DNA of 32,509 nt. Origin: JBGOUV01 sp041477815. GTDB taxonomy: Bacteria > Acidobacteriota > Terriglobia > Bryobacterales > JACQDG01. Both the position numbers and the translations under genes were made by a program. Every line of letters starts with the position of its first letter. Within the stretch, counting starts at the first letter, position 1. The notes under the pieces are model-generated. The model did not search any database. It had not been told where the DNA came from and saw only the letters and a program-made list of their open reading frames with translations. This document shows, in pieces, positions 22,387 to 30,157 of the stretch. The DNA lies in contig JBGOUV010000019.1 of the NCBI GenBank assembly GCA_041477815.1, positions 1 to 32,509 of the forward strand, given 5' to 3'.

Positions 22387-25020
22387 GTGATCGGTCAGAC
22401 GCTCTCTCACTACCGGATTCTGGAGCGGCTCGGGGAAGGCGGCATGGGGGTGGTGTACCGGGCGGTGGATACCCGCCTGGACCGGGAAGTCGCCATCAAG
22501 GTCCTGGCGCCGGAGTCGATGCGGGATCCGGAACGCAAGCGCCGGTTTATTCAGGAGGCCAAGACGGCCTCGGCGCTGAACCATCCCAACATTATTACGA
22601 TCTATGATATCGGCACGGCCGAGGCGGGGGGCCAGCCGGTGGATTTCATCGCCATGGAGTACGTGCGGGGCCGGACCCTGTTCGAGCTGATCGGGCCGCG
22701 GGGGCTGCCGCTGCTGGAGGTTCTGAAGTACGCCATCCAGGTGGCCGATGCGCTGGGGGCGGCGCACGCCGTGGGGATCGTGCATCGGGACCTGAAGCCG
22801 GCCAACCTGATGGTCACCGAGCAGGGCCTGGTGAAGGTGCTGGACTTCGGCGTGGCCAAGCTGACCGAGCCCGCGGAGCCGGACCCGAACGCCCCGACCC
22901 AAACCGTGGAGCGGGTGCCCGGCACGTCGGAAGGCACGGTGGTGGGGACCGTGGCGTACATGTCGCCGGAGCAGGCGGAGGGGAAGCGGGTGGACGCGCG
23001 GTCGGACCTCTTCTCGTTCGGGTCGGTGTTCTACGAGATGCTGACCGGACAGCGGGCCTTCCAGGGAGACTCGCGGCTCTCGATCCTGGCGGCGATTCTG
23101 CGCGACGAGCCGGGTCCGGGAGAGTTGGCGGTGGGCGTGCCGACGGAGGTGGATCAGATCCTGGCGCGATGCCTGCGCAAAGATCCGGCGCGGCGGTTTC
23201 AGTCGGCCGCGGATTTGAGGGTCGTGTTGCAGGAGTTGTGGGACCAGAAGCTGGTGGAGCGCATCGCGCCCACCACGGCGACCCACCGGTGGCGGCGGCC
23301 GGCGGTGAAGCGGGTGGTCACGTGGCGGCGAGTCGCAGCGGTGGCGGGTCTGGCGGTGGCAGTGCTGGCGTGGTGGCGCCTGTCGGACCGGCTGCCGTGG
23401 ACCAGCCACGTGCCGGCCCAGAAACAGATCGCCATCCTGCCGTTCCAGAACGTCGGAGGCGAGGCGGCCAATCAGGCGTTCTGCGACGGGTTGGTCGAGA
23501 TGCTGACCAGCAAGCTGACCCAGTTGGAGCAGTTTCACGGATCGTTGTCGGTGGTGGCGTCGAGCGAGGTGCGGCGGGAGCGGGTGACCAGCGCGCAGCA
23601 GGCGCGACAGGCGTTCGGGGTGAACCTGGTGATTACGGGCAGCGTCCAGCGGCTGGCCGGCCAGGTGCGGCTCACGGCGAACCTGGTGGACGCGCGCAGC
23701 CTGCGGCAATTGGGCGCCCGCACAGTGGACGCGCGGCTGGAGGAGTTGGCGGCGCTCCAGGATGGAGTGATCCGCCAGATCGCCCGCCTGCTGGAGTTGG
23801 AGTTGCAGCCGCAAGCCCGGCAAGTGCTGGCCGCCGGAAACACCACGCGAGGGAGCGCCTACGACTTGTATCTGCGGGCGCGGGGAACGCTGCAACGCTA
23901 CGACCGGGCAGGAAACCTGGACCAGGCCATCGAGCTGTTCGGGCAGGCCCTGCAGCAGGATCCGAACTATGCCCTGGCCTACGCCGGGCTGGGGGAGGCC
24001 TATTTGCGGCAGTACAGCCGCACGCCCGAGCCGAAGTACCTGGAGCAGGCGCGGTCGGCGGGACGGCGGGCCATCCAGTTGGACGACCGCCTGGCCCAGG
24101 CCCATGTGAATATCGCCGCCACCTACGCGGCCGCCGGCCAGCGCGATGCAGCGATTCAGGAGCTGCGGCGGGCCCTGGAGATCGATCCCGTGCACGCCCC
24201 CGCCTGGCGCGAGCTGGCCAACGTGTACCAGGCCGCCGGTCGTTCGCAAGAGGCCGAGGCCACCTACCGGCGGGTCCTGCAGTTGCGGCCCAGCGACTGG
24301 CTGAGCCATACCATGCTGGCGCTGTTCTACCTCAAGCAATCGCGCTACGCCGAAGCCGAGCCGGCTTTCCGCCGCGCCGTGGAGCTGACCCCGGACAACG
24401 CGGTGGCCCACCGGAACCTGGGCGGGCTGTACTACCTGATGGGACGCTACGACGAGGCGGTGCAGGCGCTGGAGCGCTCGGTGGCGATCCAGCCGCTGGC
24501 CTCGGCGTACTCCAACCTGGGCGTCATCTATTACGCCCTGGGACGCTACGGGCAGTCGGTGGCCATGAGCGAAAAGGCCCTGGGGCTGGCCGACCAGAAC
24601 AACCGCAACGACTACCTCCTGCTGGGGAACCTGGCCGATGCGTACCGGTGGACGCCGGGGGTGGCCGACAAGGCGCCCCCAACCTACCGGCGGGCGATCC
24701 AGGCGGCCGAGCGGCGCCTGGGCGTGAATCCCAACGACCCCAAGATTCTCAGCACGGTGGCCGTGTATTGGGCTAAGCTAGCGGAGAACCAGAAAGGATT
24801 AGCCGCCATCGAAAAAGCCCGGCGTCTGGCGCCGTCGGACGGCGCGGTCGGGTTCAAGGCGATGGTGGTTTACGAGCTGGCCGGTCAGCGGGCGCGGGCG
24901 CTGGCGGCGCTGGGCGGCGTTCTGGCGAGCGGCTACTCGGTGGAGGAGATCCGCCGGGAGCCGGAATTGGCGCAACTGCGTCGCGACCCCGGGTACGAGC
25001 AGATCATGAAGGGACGATAG
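22387..25020 (+). CDS. Ser/Thr protein kinase with TolB-like domain and TPR repeats
   Basis: This 877-residue membrane kinase starts at GTG 22387. The catalytic domain (1-280) has GEGGMG (16-21), Lys38, HRDLKPAN with Asp135, DFG with Asp153, and GTVAYMSPEQ. One transmembrane helix lies at about 309-335 (RVAAVAGLAVAVLAWWRL). Residues ~347-448 (IAILPFQNVGGEAANQAFCD, LVITGSVQRLAGQVRLTANL) resemble the TolB-N/FlgO-like domain found next to TPRs in kinases and adenylate cyclases. From ~490 onward come about nine TPR units (ALQQDPNYALAYAGLGEAYL, ALEIDPVHAPAWRELANVYQ, AVELTPDNAVAHRNLGGLYY). It differs from the PD40 kinases at the left end in its sensor part. The following two genes are close enough (17 nt, then an overlap) to be co-transcribed. 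Confidence 0.95.
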   Translation: MIGQTLSHYRILERLGEGGMGVVYRAVDTRLDREVAIKVLAPESMRDPERKRRFIQEAKTASALNHPNIITIYDIGTAEAGGQPVDFIAMEYVRGRTLFELIGPRGLPLLEVLKYAIQVADALGAAHAVGIVHRDLKPANLMVTEQGLVKVLDFGVAKLTEPAEPDPNAPTQTVERVPGTSEGTVVGTVAYMSPEQAEGKRVDARSDLFSFGSVFYEMLTGQRAFQGDSRLSILAAILRDEPGPGELAVGVPTEVDQILARCLRKDPARRFQSAADLRVVLQELWDQKLVERIAPTTATHRWRRPAVKRVVTWRRVAAVAGLAVAVLAWWRLSDRLPWTSHVPAQKQIAILPFQNVGGEAANQAFCDGLVEMLTSKLTQLEQFHGSLSVVASSEVRRERVTSAQQARQAFGVNLVITGSVQRLAGQVRLTANLVDARSLRQLGARTVDARLEELAALQDGVIRQIARLLELELQPQARQVLAAGNTTRGSAYDLYLRARGTLQRYDRAGNLDQAIELFGQALQQDPNYALAYAGLGEAYLRQYSRTPEPKYLEQARSAGRRAIQLDDRLAQAHVNIAATYAAAGQRDAAIQELRRALEIDPVHAPAWRELANVYQAAGRSQEAEATYRRVLQLRPSDWLSHTMLALFYLKQSRYAEAEPAFRRAVELTPDNAVAHRNLGGLYYLMGRYDEAVQALERSVAIQPLASAYSNLGVIYYALGRYGQSVAMSEKALGLADQNNRNDYLLLGNLADAYRWTPGVADKAPPTYRRAIQAAERRLGVNPNDPKILSTVAVYWAKLAENQKGLAAIEKARRLAPSDGAVGFKAMVVYELAGQRARALAALGGVLASGYSVEEIRREPELAQLRRDPGYEQIMKGR

Positions 25021-25036
25021 CGAGGAGACGAGCGAC

Positions 25037-25417
25037 ATGGCGCAAGATTATACGATCGAAGTGAAGGTGGAGCAGGGAGTGCTGGTGTACGAGCTGACAA
25101 ACGGCGGCGGGTCCCCGAACGACGGCAAGAAGGCCCACGTCCGCTTCAACGACAAGGTCCGGTGGATTTACCGCAAGGGCACTCTGGCCTGCCTGTTCAA
25201 GCTCAGCCCGTTCAAAGAGACCGTCACGAGCGCCGAGCCCGGCGTCTACACGGGCAAGTTGACGGTAGACAAGAAGCACGTGGCCGGCGGAAACAATACG
25301 TACAGTTACTCTGTGGCGGTGGTGGTGCAGCCGGACGGCATCCCGCTTCACGAGGACCCGGAAATCATCGTGGACGAGGATCCCACACCCATAGGCCGTC
25401 CAACGCGCAAGCGATGA
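25037..25417 (+). CDS. Small protein of unknown function, kinase-linked
   Basis: This is a 126-residue protein with a good ribosome site (CGAGGAGACGA) before ATG 25037. It has no signal peptide or membrane helix. Alternating hydrophobic and charged segments (YTIEVKVEQGVLVYELTNG, KKAHVRFNDKVRWIYRKG, TYSYSVAVVVQPDGIPLHED) point to an all-beta domain, followed by an acidic and then basic tail (DPEIIVDEDPTPIGRPTRKR). I do not recognise the family. Its position directly behind the kinase gene makes it a candidate substrate or partner; several Ser/Thr residues lie in the beta domain. It overlaps the next gene by ATGA. Confidence 0.75.
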   Translation: MAQDYTIEVKVEQGVLVYELTNGGGSPNDGKKAHVRFNDKVRWIYRKGTLACLFKLSPFKETVTSAEPGVYTGKLTVDKKHVAGGNNTYSYSVAVVVQPDGIPLHEDPEIIVDEDPTPIGRPTRKR

Positions 25418-25851
25418 AACCACCCGAACCGGTTCCCCCGGAGCGCCTGCGGGAAGTCGCCCTGGAAACGATGCTGGCGGCGAAATTCCCGATGTTCGCC
25501 AGCGCCGATGGCGACCAGCCGCGGGTGCGTCCGGTGTCGCCGGTGAAGACCGCCGGGTTCACGGTGTGGGTGGCTTCGCTGCGGCGGTACGGCAAGACGG
25601 CGGAGCTGGAGCGCAACAGCCAGGTAGAGTTGTGCTACCTGACCGAGGGGCACGACCAGGTGCGGATTACCGGGGTGGCGGAGCTGGTGACCGAGGCGGC
25701 GGAGCGCCAGGAAATCTGGGACGCCAATCCTTTGTTGCGCGCCTACCTCCGGACCATCGACAATCCGGAGTTCATCCTCTATCGGGTCGTGCCCCAGCGG
25801 GTGCGCTTCATGCGGGAGTGGGCGCTCGAGTATCAGGAGGTACCGCTGTAG
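25414..25851 (+). CDS. Pyridoxamine 5'-phosphate oxidase-like (PPOX split-barrel) protein
   Basis: This is a 145-residue protein. ATG 25414 overlaps the preceding stop; the frame is open upstream, but that part duplicates the reading of the previous gene. FPMFASADGDQPRVRPVSPV is the first pair of split-barrel strands with the R-V-R-P pattern. GFTVWVASLRRYGKTAELER matches the R-x-x-K-T/S phosphate-binding segment for FMN, and NSQVELCYLTEGHDQVRITG and VAELVTEAAERQEIW follow. The family binds FMN, F420 or heme; which one applies here cannot be settled from the sequence. General-stress-type PPOX proteins of this length are common. It ends the kinase-led gene group. Confidence 0.85.
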   Translation: MKPPEPVPPERLREVALETMLAAKFPMFASADGDQPRVRPVSPVKTAGFTVWVASLRRYGKTAELERNSQVELCYLTEGHDQVRITGVAELVTEAAERQEIWDANPLLRAYLRTIDNPEFILYRVVPQRVRFMREWALEYQEVPL

Positions 25852-25886
25852 ACTTGGCCGCCCACCTGCCCCTTCCCTGATCCCAG

Positions 25887-27044
25887 TCAGCAGGTCCCGG
25901 AGGAGCGCCGGCGGGTGGCCCCCGGGCCCCGCAACTCGTAAACGGTCCCGCGCCATTCGATGGTGCGGGTGCAGGCGGAGGCCAGGAAAGTGTAGAGCCA
26001 GATCCAGGTCGTGGGGAGGCTTAGGAGGAAGTAAGACAGCCGGTGGCGGTCGAGCCACTCCGCGCGGGCGGGGAACCATAGGCGGGCGGCGCGGCGGCGT
26101 AGTTCGGCACGGTACATACCGGGGAGGACGGTCAGGAGGAAGATGGGTAGTGTCCAGAGGCGGCCCTGGACCAGAAGGGCCAGGCCCAGGGCGTGGGCGC
26201 CGCAGTAGAGGACGTGGGCGGCGAGTCCCAGCCACCAGAGGCGGGGAGCGTAGACCTTAGTTATGATCATCTGGCGGGTGGCCCAGGAGAGGAATTCCCG
26301 GGCGGAGCAGTCGCCGGGGGCGGCTACCGTGGCGCCGGGGGCGAAAACTATGTCGAGGGCGGCGGCGCGGAGGGCCGCGGTGAGGCGGTAGTCGTCGCTG
26401 ACAGCGCCGCGCCAGAATTCGGCGACGCGGGCGGTGTGGAAGGTTTCGCGGCGGAGGGCCATGGCGCCGCCCCACAGGAAGTTGGGACGGCCGGAGCCGA
26501 AGCTGCCGGCAATAACGGCGTTCCAGGAGGAGCGCAGCAGGGACCAGAGGCCGCCGCGGTCGGGGAAGTACCAGCGGTACCCAGTGGAGGCGCCGGTGCG
26601 GGGGTTCTGGAGGGGAGCGACCAGGGAGCGGAGCCAGGTGGGTTCGACGCGGCCGTCGGAGTCGGCGAAGGCGAACACTTCGGTGGAGGGACGGGCTTGG
26701 GCGAGGGCGGCGAGCAGGTTGTTGATCTTCTCGCCGGTGGCGGGGTCGCCAGGACCGGCGATCACGATGCGGGCGGCGGGCGGCGCCGAGGCTAGCGCCG
26801 GGTCGGAGGGGTCGCGGGCGGCGAGGAGTAGCTCGTAGTCGGGGTAGTCCTGCGCGGCCAGGGAGCGGAGGTTCTCGCTGTGGCCGTGGTCGTGGCCTTT
26901 GACCGGGACTATCAGGGTGACCGGCGGGGTCCAGTCCGGGAGGGGGGAAGGCGCGGCGGCCAGCTGGCGGCGGCCGGTTCGGACGGAGGCGAGGCCGGCG
27001 AGGAGGGCCGGGATCGCCAGCAGCCAGAAGAGGCCCAATAACAC
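25887..27044 (-). CDS. Family 2-like membrane glycosyltransferase (ceramide-glucosyltransferase/HpnI-like)
   Basis: This is a 385-residue membrane protein starting at GTG 27044. An N-terminal helix (LLGLFWLLAIPALLAGLA) precedes a GT-A domain: PPVTLIVPVKGHDHGHSENL, DYPDYELLLAARDPSDP, TGEKINNLLAALA, VFAFADSDGRVEP with the metal-binding D-x-D, AVSDDYRLTAALRAA, and WATRQMIITKVYAPRLWW with a Q/R-x-x-R-W-like motif. Two to three C-terminal helices follow. The order and spacing resemble ceramide glucosyltransferase/HpnI-type enzymes that glycosylate lipids. The acceptor is unknown; its divergent neighbour, a polyprenyl-phosphate sugar transferase, suggests envelope glycan or glycolipid synthesis. 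On the coding strand the gene is C-rich, unlike its G-rich plus-strand neighbours. Confidence 0.87.
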   Translation of the reverse strand: MLLGLFWLLAIPALLAGLASVRTGRRQLAAAPSPLPDWTPPVTLIVPVKGHDHGHSENLRSLAAQDYPDYELLLAARDPSDPALASAPPAARIVIAGPGDPATGEKINNLLAALAQARPSTEVFAFADSDGRVEPTWLRSLVAPLQNPRTGASTGYRWYFPDRGGLWSLLRSSWNAVIAGSFGSGRPNFLWGGAMALRRETFHTARVAEFWRGAVSDDYRLTAALRAAALDIVFAPGATVAAPGDCSAREFLSWATRQMIITKVYAPRLWWLGLAAHVLYCGAHALGLALLVQGRLWTLPIFLLTVLPGMYRAELRRRAARLWFPARAEWLDRHRLSYFLLSLPTTWIWLYTFLASACTRTIEWRGTVYELRGPGATRRRSSGTC

Positions 27045-27082
27045 TGCAAGAGTCTAACATGGTGGTATTCTGAGGGACGACC

Positions 27083-28504
27083 GTGTTTAGCCGTCACAAG
27101 CGCAAGGCCGCGCTTTTGTTCGCCCTCGCGGACGTCATTGTCACCACCCTGAGCTTCGAGGCGGCGTACCAGGTGCGCGCGCACGTGCTGCCGCTGGAGA
27201 ACGTATTCTTCATCCTGCCTCCGGTGAGAGCCTTGCTGCTGGTGGCGACCCTGGTTATCTGGGTAGGGCTGGGGGTGTTGCTGCGAGTGTACGAGCGGCT
27301 GGAGACGGGCGATCCGCTGGCTGCTCTGAACGATTCGTTGAAGCAGGTGGCGGTGGGCTTGCTGCTGCTCGTGGGGTTTCTGTTTGTCCAAAAGGACGAC
27401 ATCAGCCGCGCTTTTGTCGCCCTGTTCGGACTCTTCAACCTGGTGGCGCTGATCGCCTACCGGGTGAGCGCCCGGTCGCTGCGAGGCTGGATCCGGCGAA
27501 AGTTCGGCGTGGAGGCTCACTTCGTGGTGGTGGGGACGGGGCCGACGGCGGAGCAGATCGGACGGGCGCTCGAGCAGAATCAGCAGTACGGGCTGAGGCT
27601 GCTGGGGTTTGTGGAGGCCGGGGAGCCCGGAACGGAGCGGGAGATCCGGCTGGGGCGGTCGTATCCGGTGTGGCCGCTGGGAGACTTGAGCCGGCTGCTA
27701 CGAAACCACGTGGTCGATGAGATCATCTTCGCGGTGGATCGGGACCGGCTCCCGGAGCTGGAGGGCCTCTTCCTGCAGTGCGACGAGGAGGGCGTACGGA
27801 CGCGGGTGGTGGTGAACTTCTTCCCGCACGTGAACAGCGAGGTGTACCTGGAGCAGTTCGCGCACTTCCCGCTGCTGACGTTCTCGGCGACGCCGCATGA
27901 CGAGATCCGGCTGCTGTTCAAGCGGGTATTCGATGTGACCCTGGCGGTGCTGGCGATGGCCATGGCGGCGCTGCCCTTGGCGCTGGTGGCGTTGCTGGTG
28001 AAGCTGACGTCGCGGGGACCGGCCATCTTCAAGCAGGTACGGTGCGGGCTGAACGGGAGGACCTTCACCTTCTACAAGCTGCGATCCATGTGCCTGGACG
28101 CGGAGGCGCGCCAGGCCGAGCTGGCGGCGCTCAACGAGAAAGACGGACCGGTCTTCAAGATGACGAACGATCCGCGCCTGACCCCTATCGGACGGTATCT
28201 GCGGCGTTACTCGATCGACGAGTGGCCGCAGTTGTGGAATGTCCTGAAGGGCGATATGTCGTTCGTGGGACCGCGCCCGGCGGTGCCGGCCGAGGTCGTA
28301 CACTACCAGCCGTGGCAGCGGCGGCGGCTGCGCATGAAGCCGGGGTTGACCTGTCTGTGGGTGCTGGAGGGGCGCGACCGCCTGGACTTTGAAACCTGGA
28401 TGCGCCTGGATATGGCCTACATCGACAATTGGAGCCTGCTGCTCGACCTGAAGATCCTGCTGCGGTCCATCCCGCGGGTGCTGTTCGGAAGGGGCGCCAA
28501 CTAG
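27083..28504 (+). CDS. Exopolysaccharide-type polyprenyl glycosylphosphotransferase (WcaJ/WbaP-like)
   Basis: This is a 473-residue inner-membrane enzyme starting at GTG 27083. Four N-terminal membrane helices are followed by a CoA-binding-like Rossmann segment (HFVVVGTGPTAEQIGRALEQ). The catalytic phosphoglycosyltransferase domain starts at KRVFDVTLAVLAMAMAALPL, continues with GPAIFKQVRCGLNGRTFTFY, KLRSM, DPRLTPIGRYLRRYSIDEWP and LKGDMSFVGPRPAVPAEVV, and ends with KPGLTCLWVLEGRDRLDF. These are the family hallmarks, including the P-R-P motif. It transfers a sugar-1-phosphate to undecaprenyl phosphate, the first step of capsule, exopolysaccharide or O-antigen repeat assembly. No flippase or polymerase gene is close by. 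Only 38 nt separate it from the divergent glycosyltransferase, and TATTCT at 27066-27071 is a possible -10. Confidence 0.93.
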   Translation: MFSRHKRKAALLFALADVIVTTLSFEAAYQVRAHVLPLENVFFILPPVRALLLVATLVIWVGLGVLLRVYERLETGDPLAALNDSLKQVAVGLLLLVGFLFVQKDDISRAFVALFGLFNLVALIAYRVSARSLRGWIRRKFGVEAHFVVVGTGPTAEQIGRALEQNQQYGLRLLGFVEAGEPGTEREIRLGRSYPVWPLGDLSRLLRNHVVDEIIFAVDRDRLPELEGLFLQCDEEGVRTRVVVNFFPHVNSEVYLEQFAHFPLLTFSATPHDEIRLLFKRVFDVTLAVLAMAMAALPLALVALLVKLTSRGPAIFKQVRCGLNGRTFTFYKLRSMCLDAEARQAELAALNEKDGPVFKMTNDPRLTPIGRYLRRYSIDEWPQLWNVLKGDMSFVGPRPAVPAEVVHYQPWQRRRLRMKPGLTCLWVLEGRDRLDFETWMRLDMAYIDNWSLLLDLKILLRSIPRVLFGRGAN

Positions 28505-29235
28505 TGATTCCATTACGGGACGACATACCTTCGCAGACCACGCCCGTGATCAACGTGACGCTGATCGCGCTCAACGTGCTGGCGTTCCTCTACCAATTGA
28601 TGCTGGGGCCGGAGCTAAACCAGTTCTTGCGGGAGTTCGCGGTAATTCCGGCGCTGTATTATCAGAGCGCGATGGTGACGGCGGGCGGGGGTCTGCGGGA
28701 AGTGACGCCGGTGGACCTGACCGTGCCGCTATTCACTTCGATGTTTCTGCACGGAGGCTTTATGCACCTGGGCGGGAACATGCTGTACCTTTGGATTTTC
28801 GGGGACAACGTGGAAGACCGCATGGGGCACGGCCGGTACCTGGTGTTCTATTTGCTGTGCGGGGTGGCGGCTTCGGCGGGGCACATCTGGTCGAGTCCGG
28901 CCTCGCGGGTGCCCAGCCTGGGGGCGAGCGGGGCGATTGCGGGGGTGTTGGGGGCCTACCTTCTCCTGTATCCCAAGGCGCGGGTGGTGACGCTGCTGCC
29001 CCTGGGGTTCTTCACGCAACTGATACAAGTGCCGGCGCTGTTTTTCCTGGGATTCTGGTTCTTGCAGAATTTCCTCTACGGGCTGTTCAGCCTCAACGTG
29101 CAATCGGCGCAGGGAGGCGGGGTGGCGTGGTGGGCGCACATCGGGGGGTTCCTGGCAGGAGTGGTTCTGGTCTGGGTATTCAAGAAGCCGGCCTATCGGC
29201 CGCGGGAGCGAGATACATGGTGGCAACAAAGATAG
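28504..29235 (+). CDS. Rhomboid-family intramembrane serine protease
   Basis: This is a 243-residue membrane protein. GTG 28504 overlaps the previous stop by one base (TAGTG); the frame is open to 28429, but that part lies in the upstream gene. The architecture is rhomboid: first helix NVTLIALNVLAFLYQLML, the long L1 loop, FTSMFLHGGFMHLGGNMLYL (H-x-x-x-N region), SLGASGAIAGVLGAYLLL with the nucleophile Ser142, and WWAHIGGFLAGVVLVWVF with His212 of the Ser-His dyad. Both catalytic residues are present. Substrates are unknown. It belongs to the bacterial rhomboid group with a ~60-residue L1 insert and a short basic C-terminus (PRERDTWWQQR). It overlaps the next gene by 19 nt. Confidence 0.92.
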   Translation: MIPLRDDIPSQTTPVINVTLIALNVLAFLYQLMLGPELNQFLREFAVIPALYYQSAMVTAGGGLREVTPVDLTVPLFTSMFLHGGFMHLGGNMLYLWIFGDNVEDRMGHGRYLVFYLLCGVAASAGHIWSSPASRVPSLGASGAIAGVLGAYLLLYPKARVVTLLPLGFFTQLIQVPALFFLGFWFLQNFLYGLFSLNVQSAQGGGVAWWAHIGGFLAGVVLVWVFKKPAYRPRERDTWWQQR

Positions 29236-30107
29236 CGGCGTTGATGGTATTGGCGGTGGCCCTGCTGTCGGGGGCCCTTACCGACCAGCAGAAGGCGCAG
29301 ATCGATCAGATCACGGGGGCCAAGGGCGCGTACACGCCGGCCGAGGACGTGCATCGAGTGTCCTTCCCCCGCACCGATGTGAAGGTCACGGTGGACCGGT
29401 GGCCCATGCCTCCGTTTATGGGGGTCACGTCGTGGGCGGCGTTTACCTCGGCGGCGGGCGGAGCCATGGTGATGGGCGACCTCGTGCTGTTTGAGGACGA
29501 GGTGAACCCGGTGATGTCGGCGGCGCTGGACAACGGACTGGAAGTGACGGCACTGCACAACCACTTCTTCTTCGACTCGCCGCGGGTGATGTTCATGCAT
29601 ATCGGGGGACATGGCTCGGTGGAGAAGCTGGCGGCGGCGGTGCGGAAGGCGCTGGACCAGGTGAAGCAGGTGCGGGCGGCGCGGGCGGCGCCGGACACGC
29701 AGTTCGGAGGACCGCCGGTTCCGGAGAAGAGCTCCATTACGGCCGCGGTGGTGGATGGGATTCTGGGGGTGAAGGGACAGGTCAACGCCGGAATGTACAA
29801 GATGGCGATCGGGCGGAAGGCCTCCATGCACGGGCGGGAGATCGACAACCAGATGGGGGTGAATACGTGGGCGGCGCTGGCGGGGACGGATGACAACGCC
29901 TTTGTGGACGGCGATTTCGCCATGCTCCCGTCCGAACTGCAAGCGGTGCTGAAGGCGCTGCGGGGGGCGGGGATCAACATCGTCGCGATCCACAACCACA
30001 TGGCCGGGGAGCAGCCGCAGTATGTATTTCTGCATTACTGGGGGAAGGGGACGGCGGCAGGGCTGGCCCGGGGGTTGAAGGCGGCGCTGGATACTCAGAA
30101 GAGATAG
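29217..30107 (+). CDS. DUF1259 (LppY/LpqO) family exported protein
   Basis: This is a 296-residue protein starting at ATG 29217, inside the end of the rhomboid gene in another frame. MVATKIAALMVLAVALLSGA is a signal peptide. The mature protein consists of two similar halves. The first contains SWAAFTSAAGGAMVMGDLVL, LEVTALHNHFFFDSPRVMFM and H. The second contains NTWAALAGTDDNAFVDGDFA, INIVAIHNHMAGEQPQYVFL and H. Each half has an HNH-x(n)-FxH pattern that looks like a metal-binding site, and each ends in a helix (LAAAVRKALDQ, LARGLKAALDT). The LppY/LpqO family is exported in mycobacteria and elsewhere, and its biochemical role is not established as far as I know. The overlap suggests coupling to the rhomboid gene. 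Confidence 0.88.
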   Translation: MVATKIAALMVLAVALLSGALTDQQKAQIDQITGAKGAYTPAEDVHRVSFPRTDVKVTVDRWPMPPFMGVTSWAAFTSAAGGAMVMGDLVLFEDEVNPVMSAALDNGLEVTALHNHFFFDSPRVMFMHIGGHGSVEKLAAAVRKALDQVKQVRAARAAPDTQFGGPPVPEKSSITAAVVDGILGVKGQVNAGMYKMAIGRKASMHGREIDNQMGVNTWAALAGTDDNAFVDGDFAMLPSELQAVLKALRGAGINIVAIHNHMAGEQPQYVFLHYWGKGTAAGLARGLKAALDTQKR

Positions 30108-30157
30108 AAGGCCGGCCGGGGGGCCGGGCGAGGGCGCCCGCCCCACACGCACACGCC

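Noticed and set aside
22153..24411. 752-codon open frame on the minus strand opposite the TPR kinase
   Set aside because: It mirrors the plus-strand kinase codons and is rich in Arg, His, Leu and Gln with no domain motif; long antisense frames are expected in DNA of this GC content.
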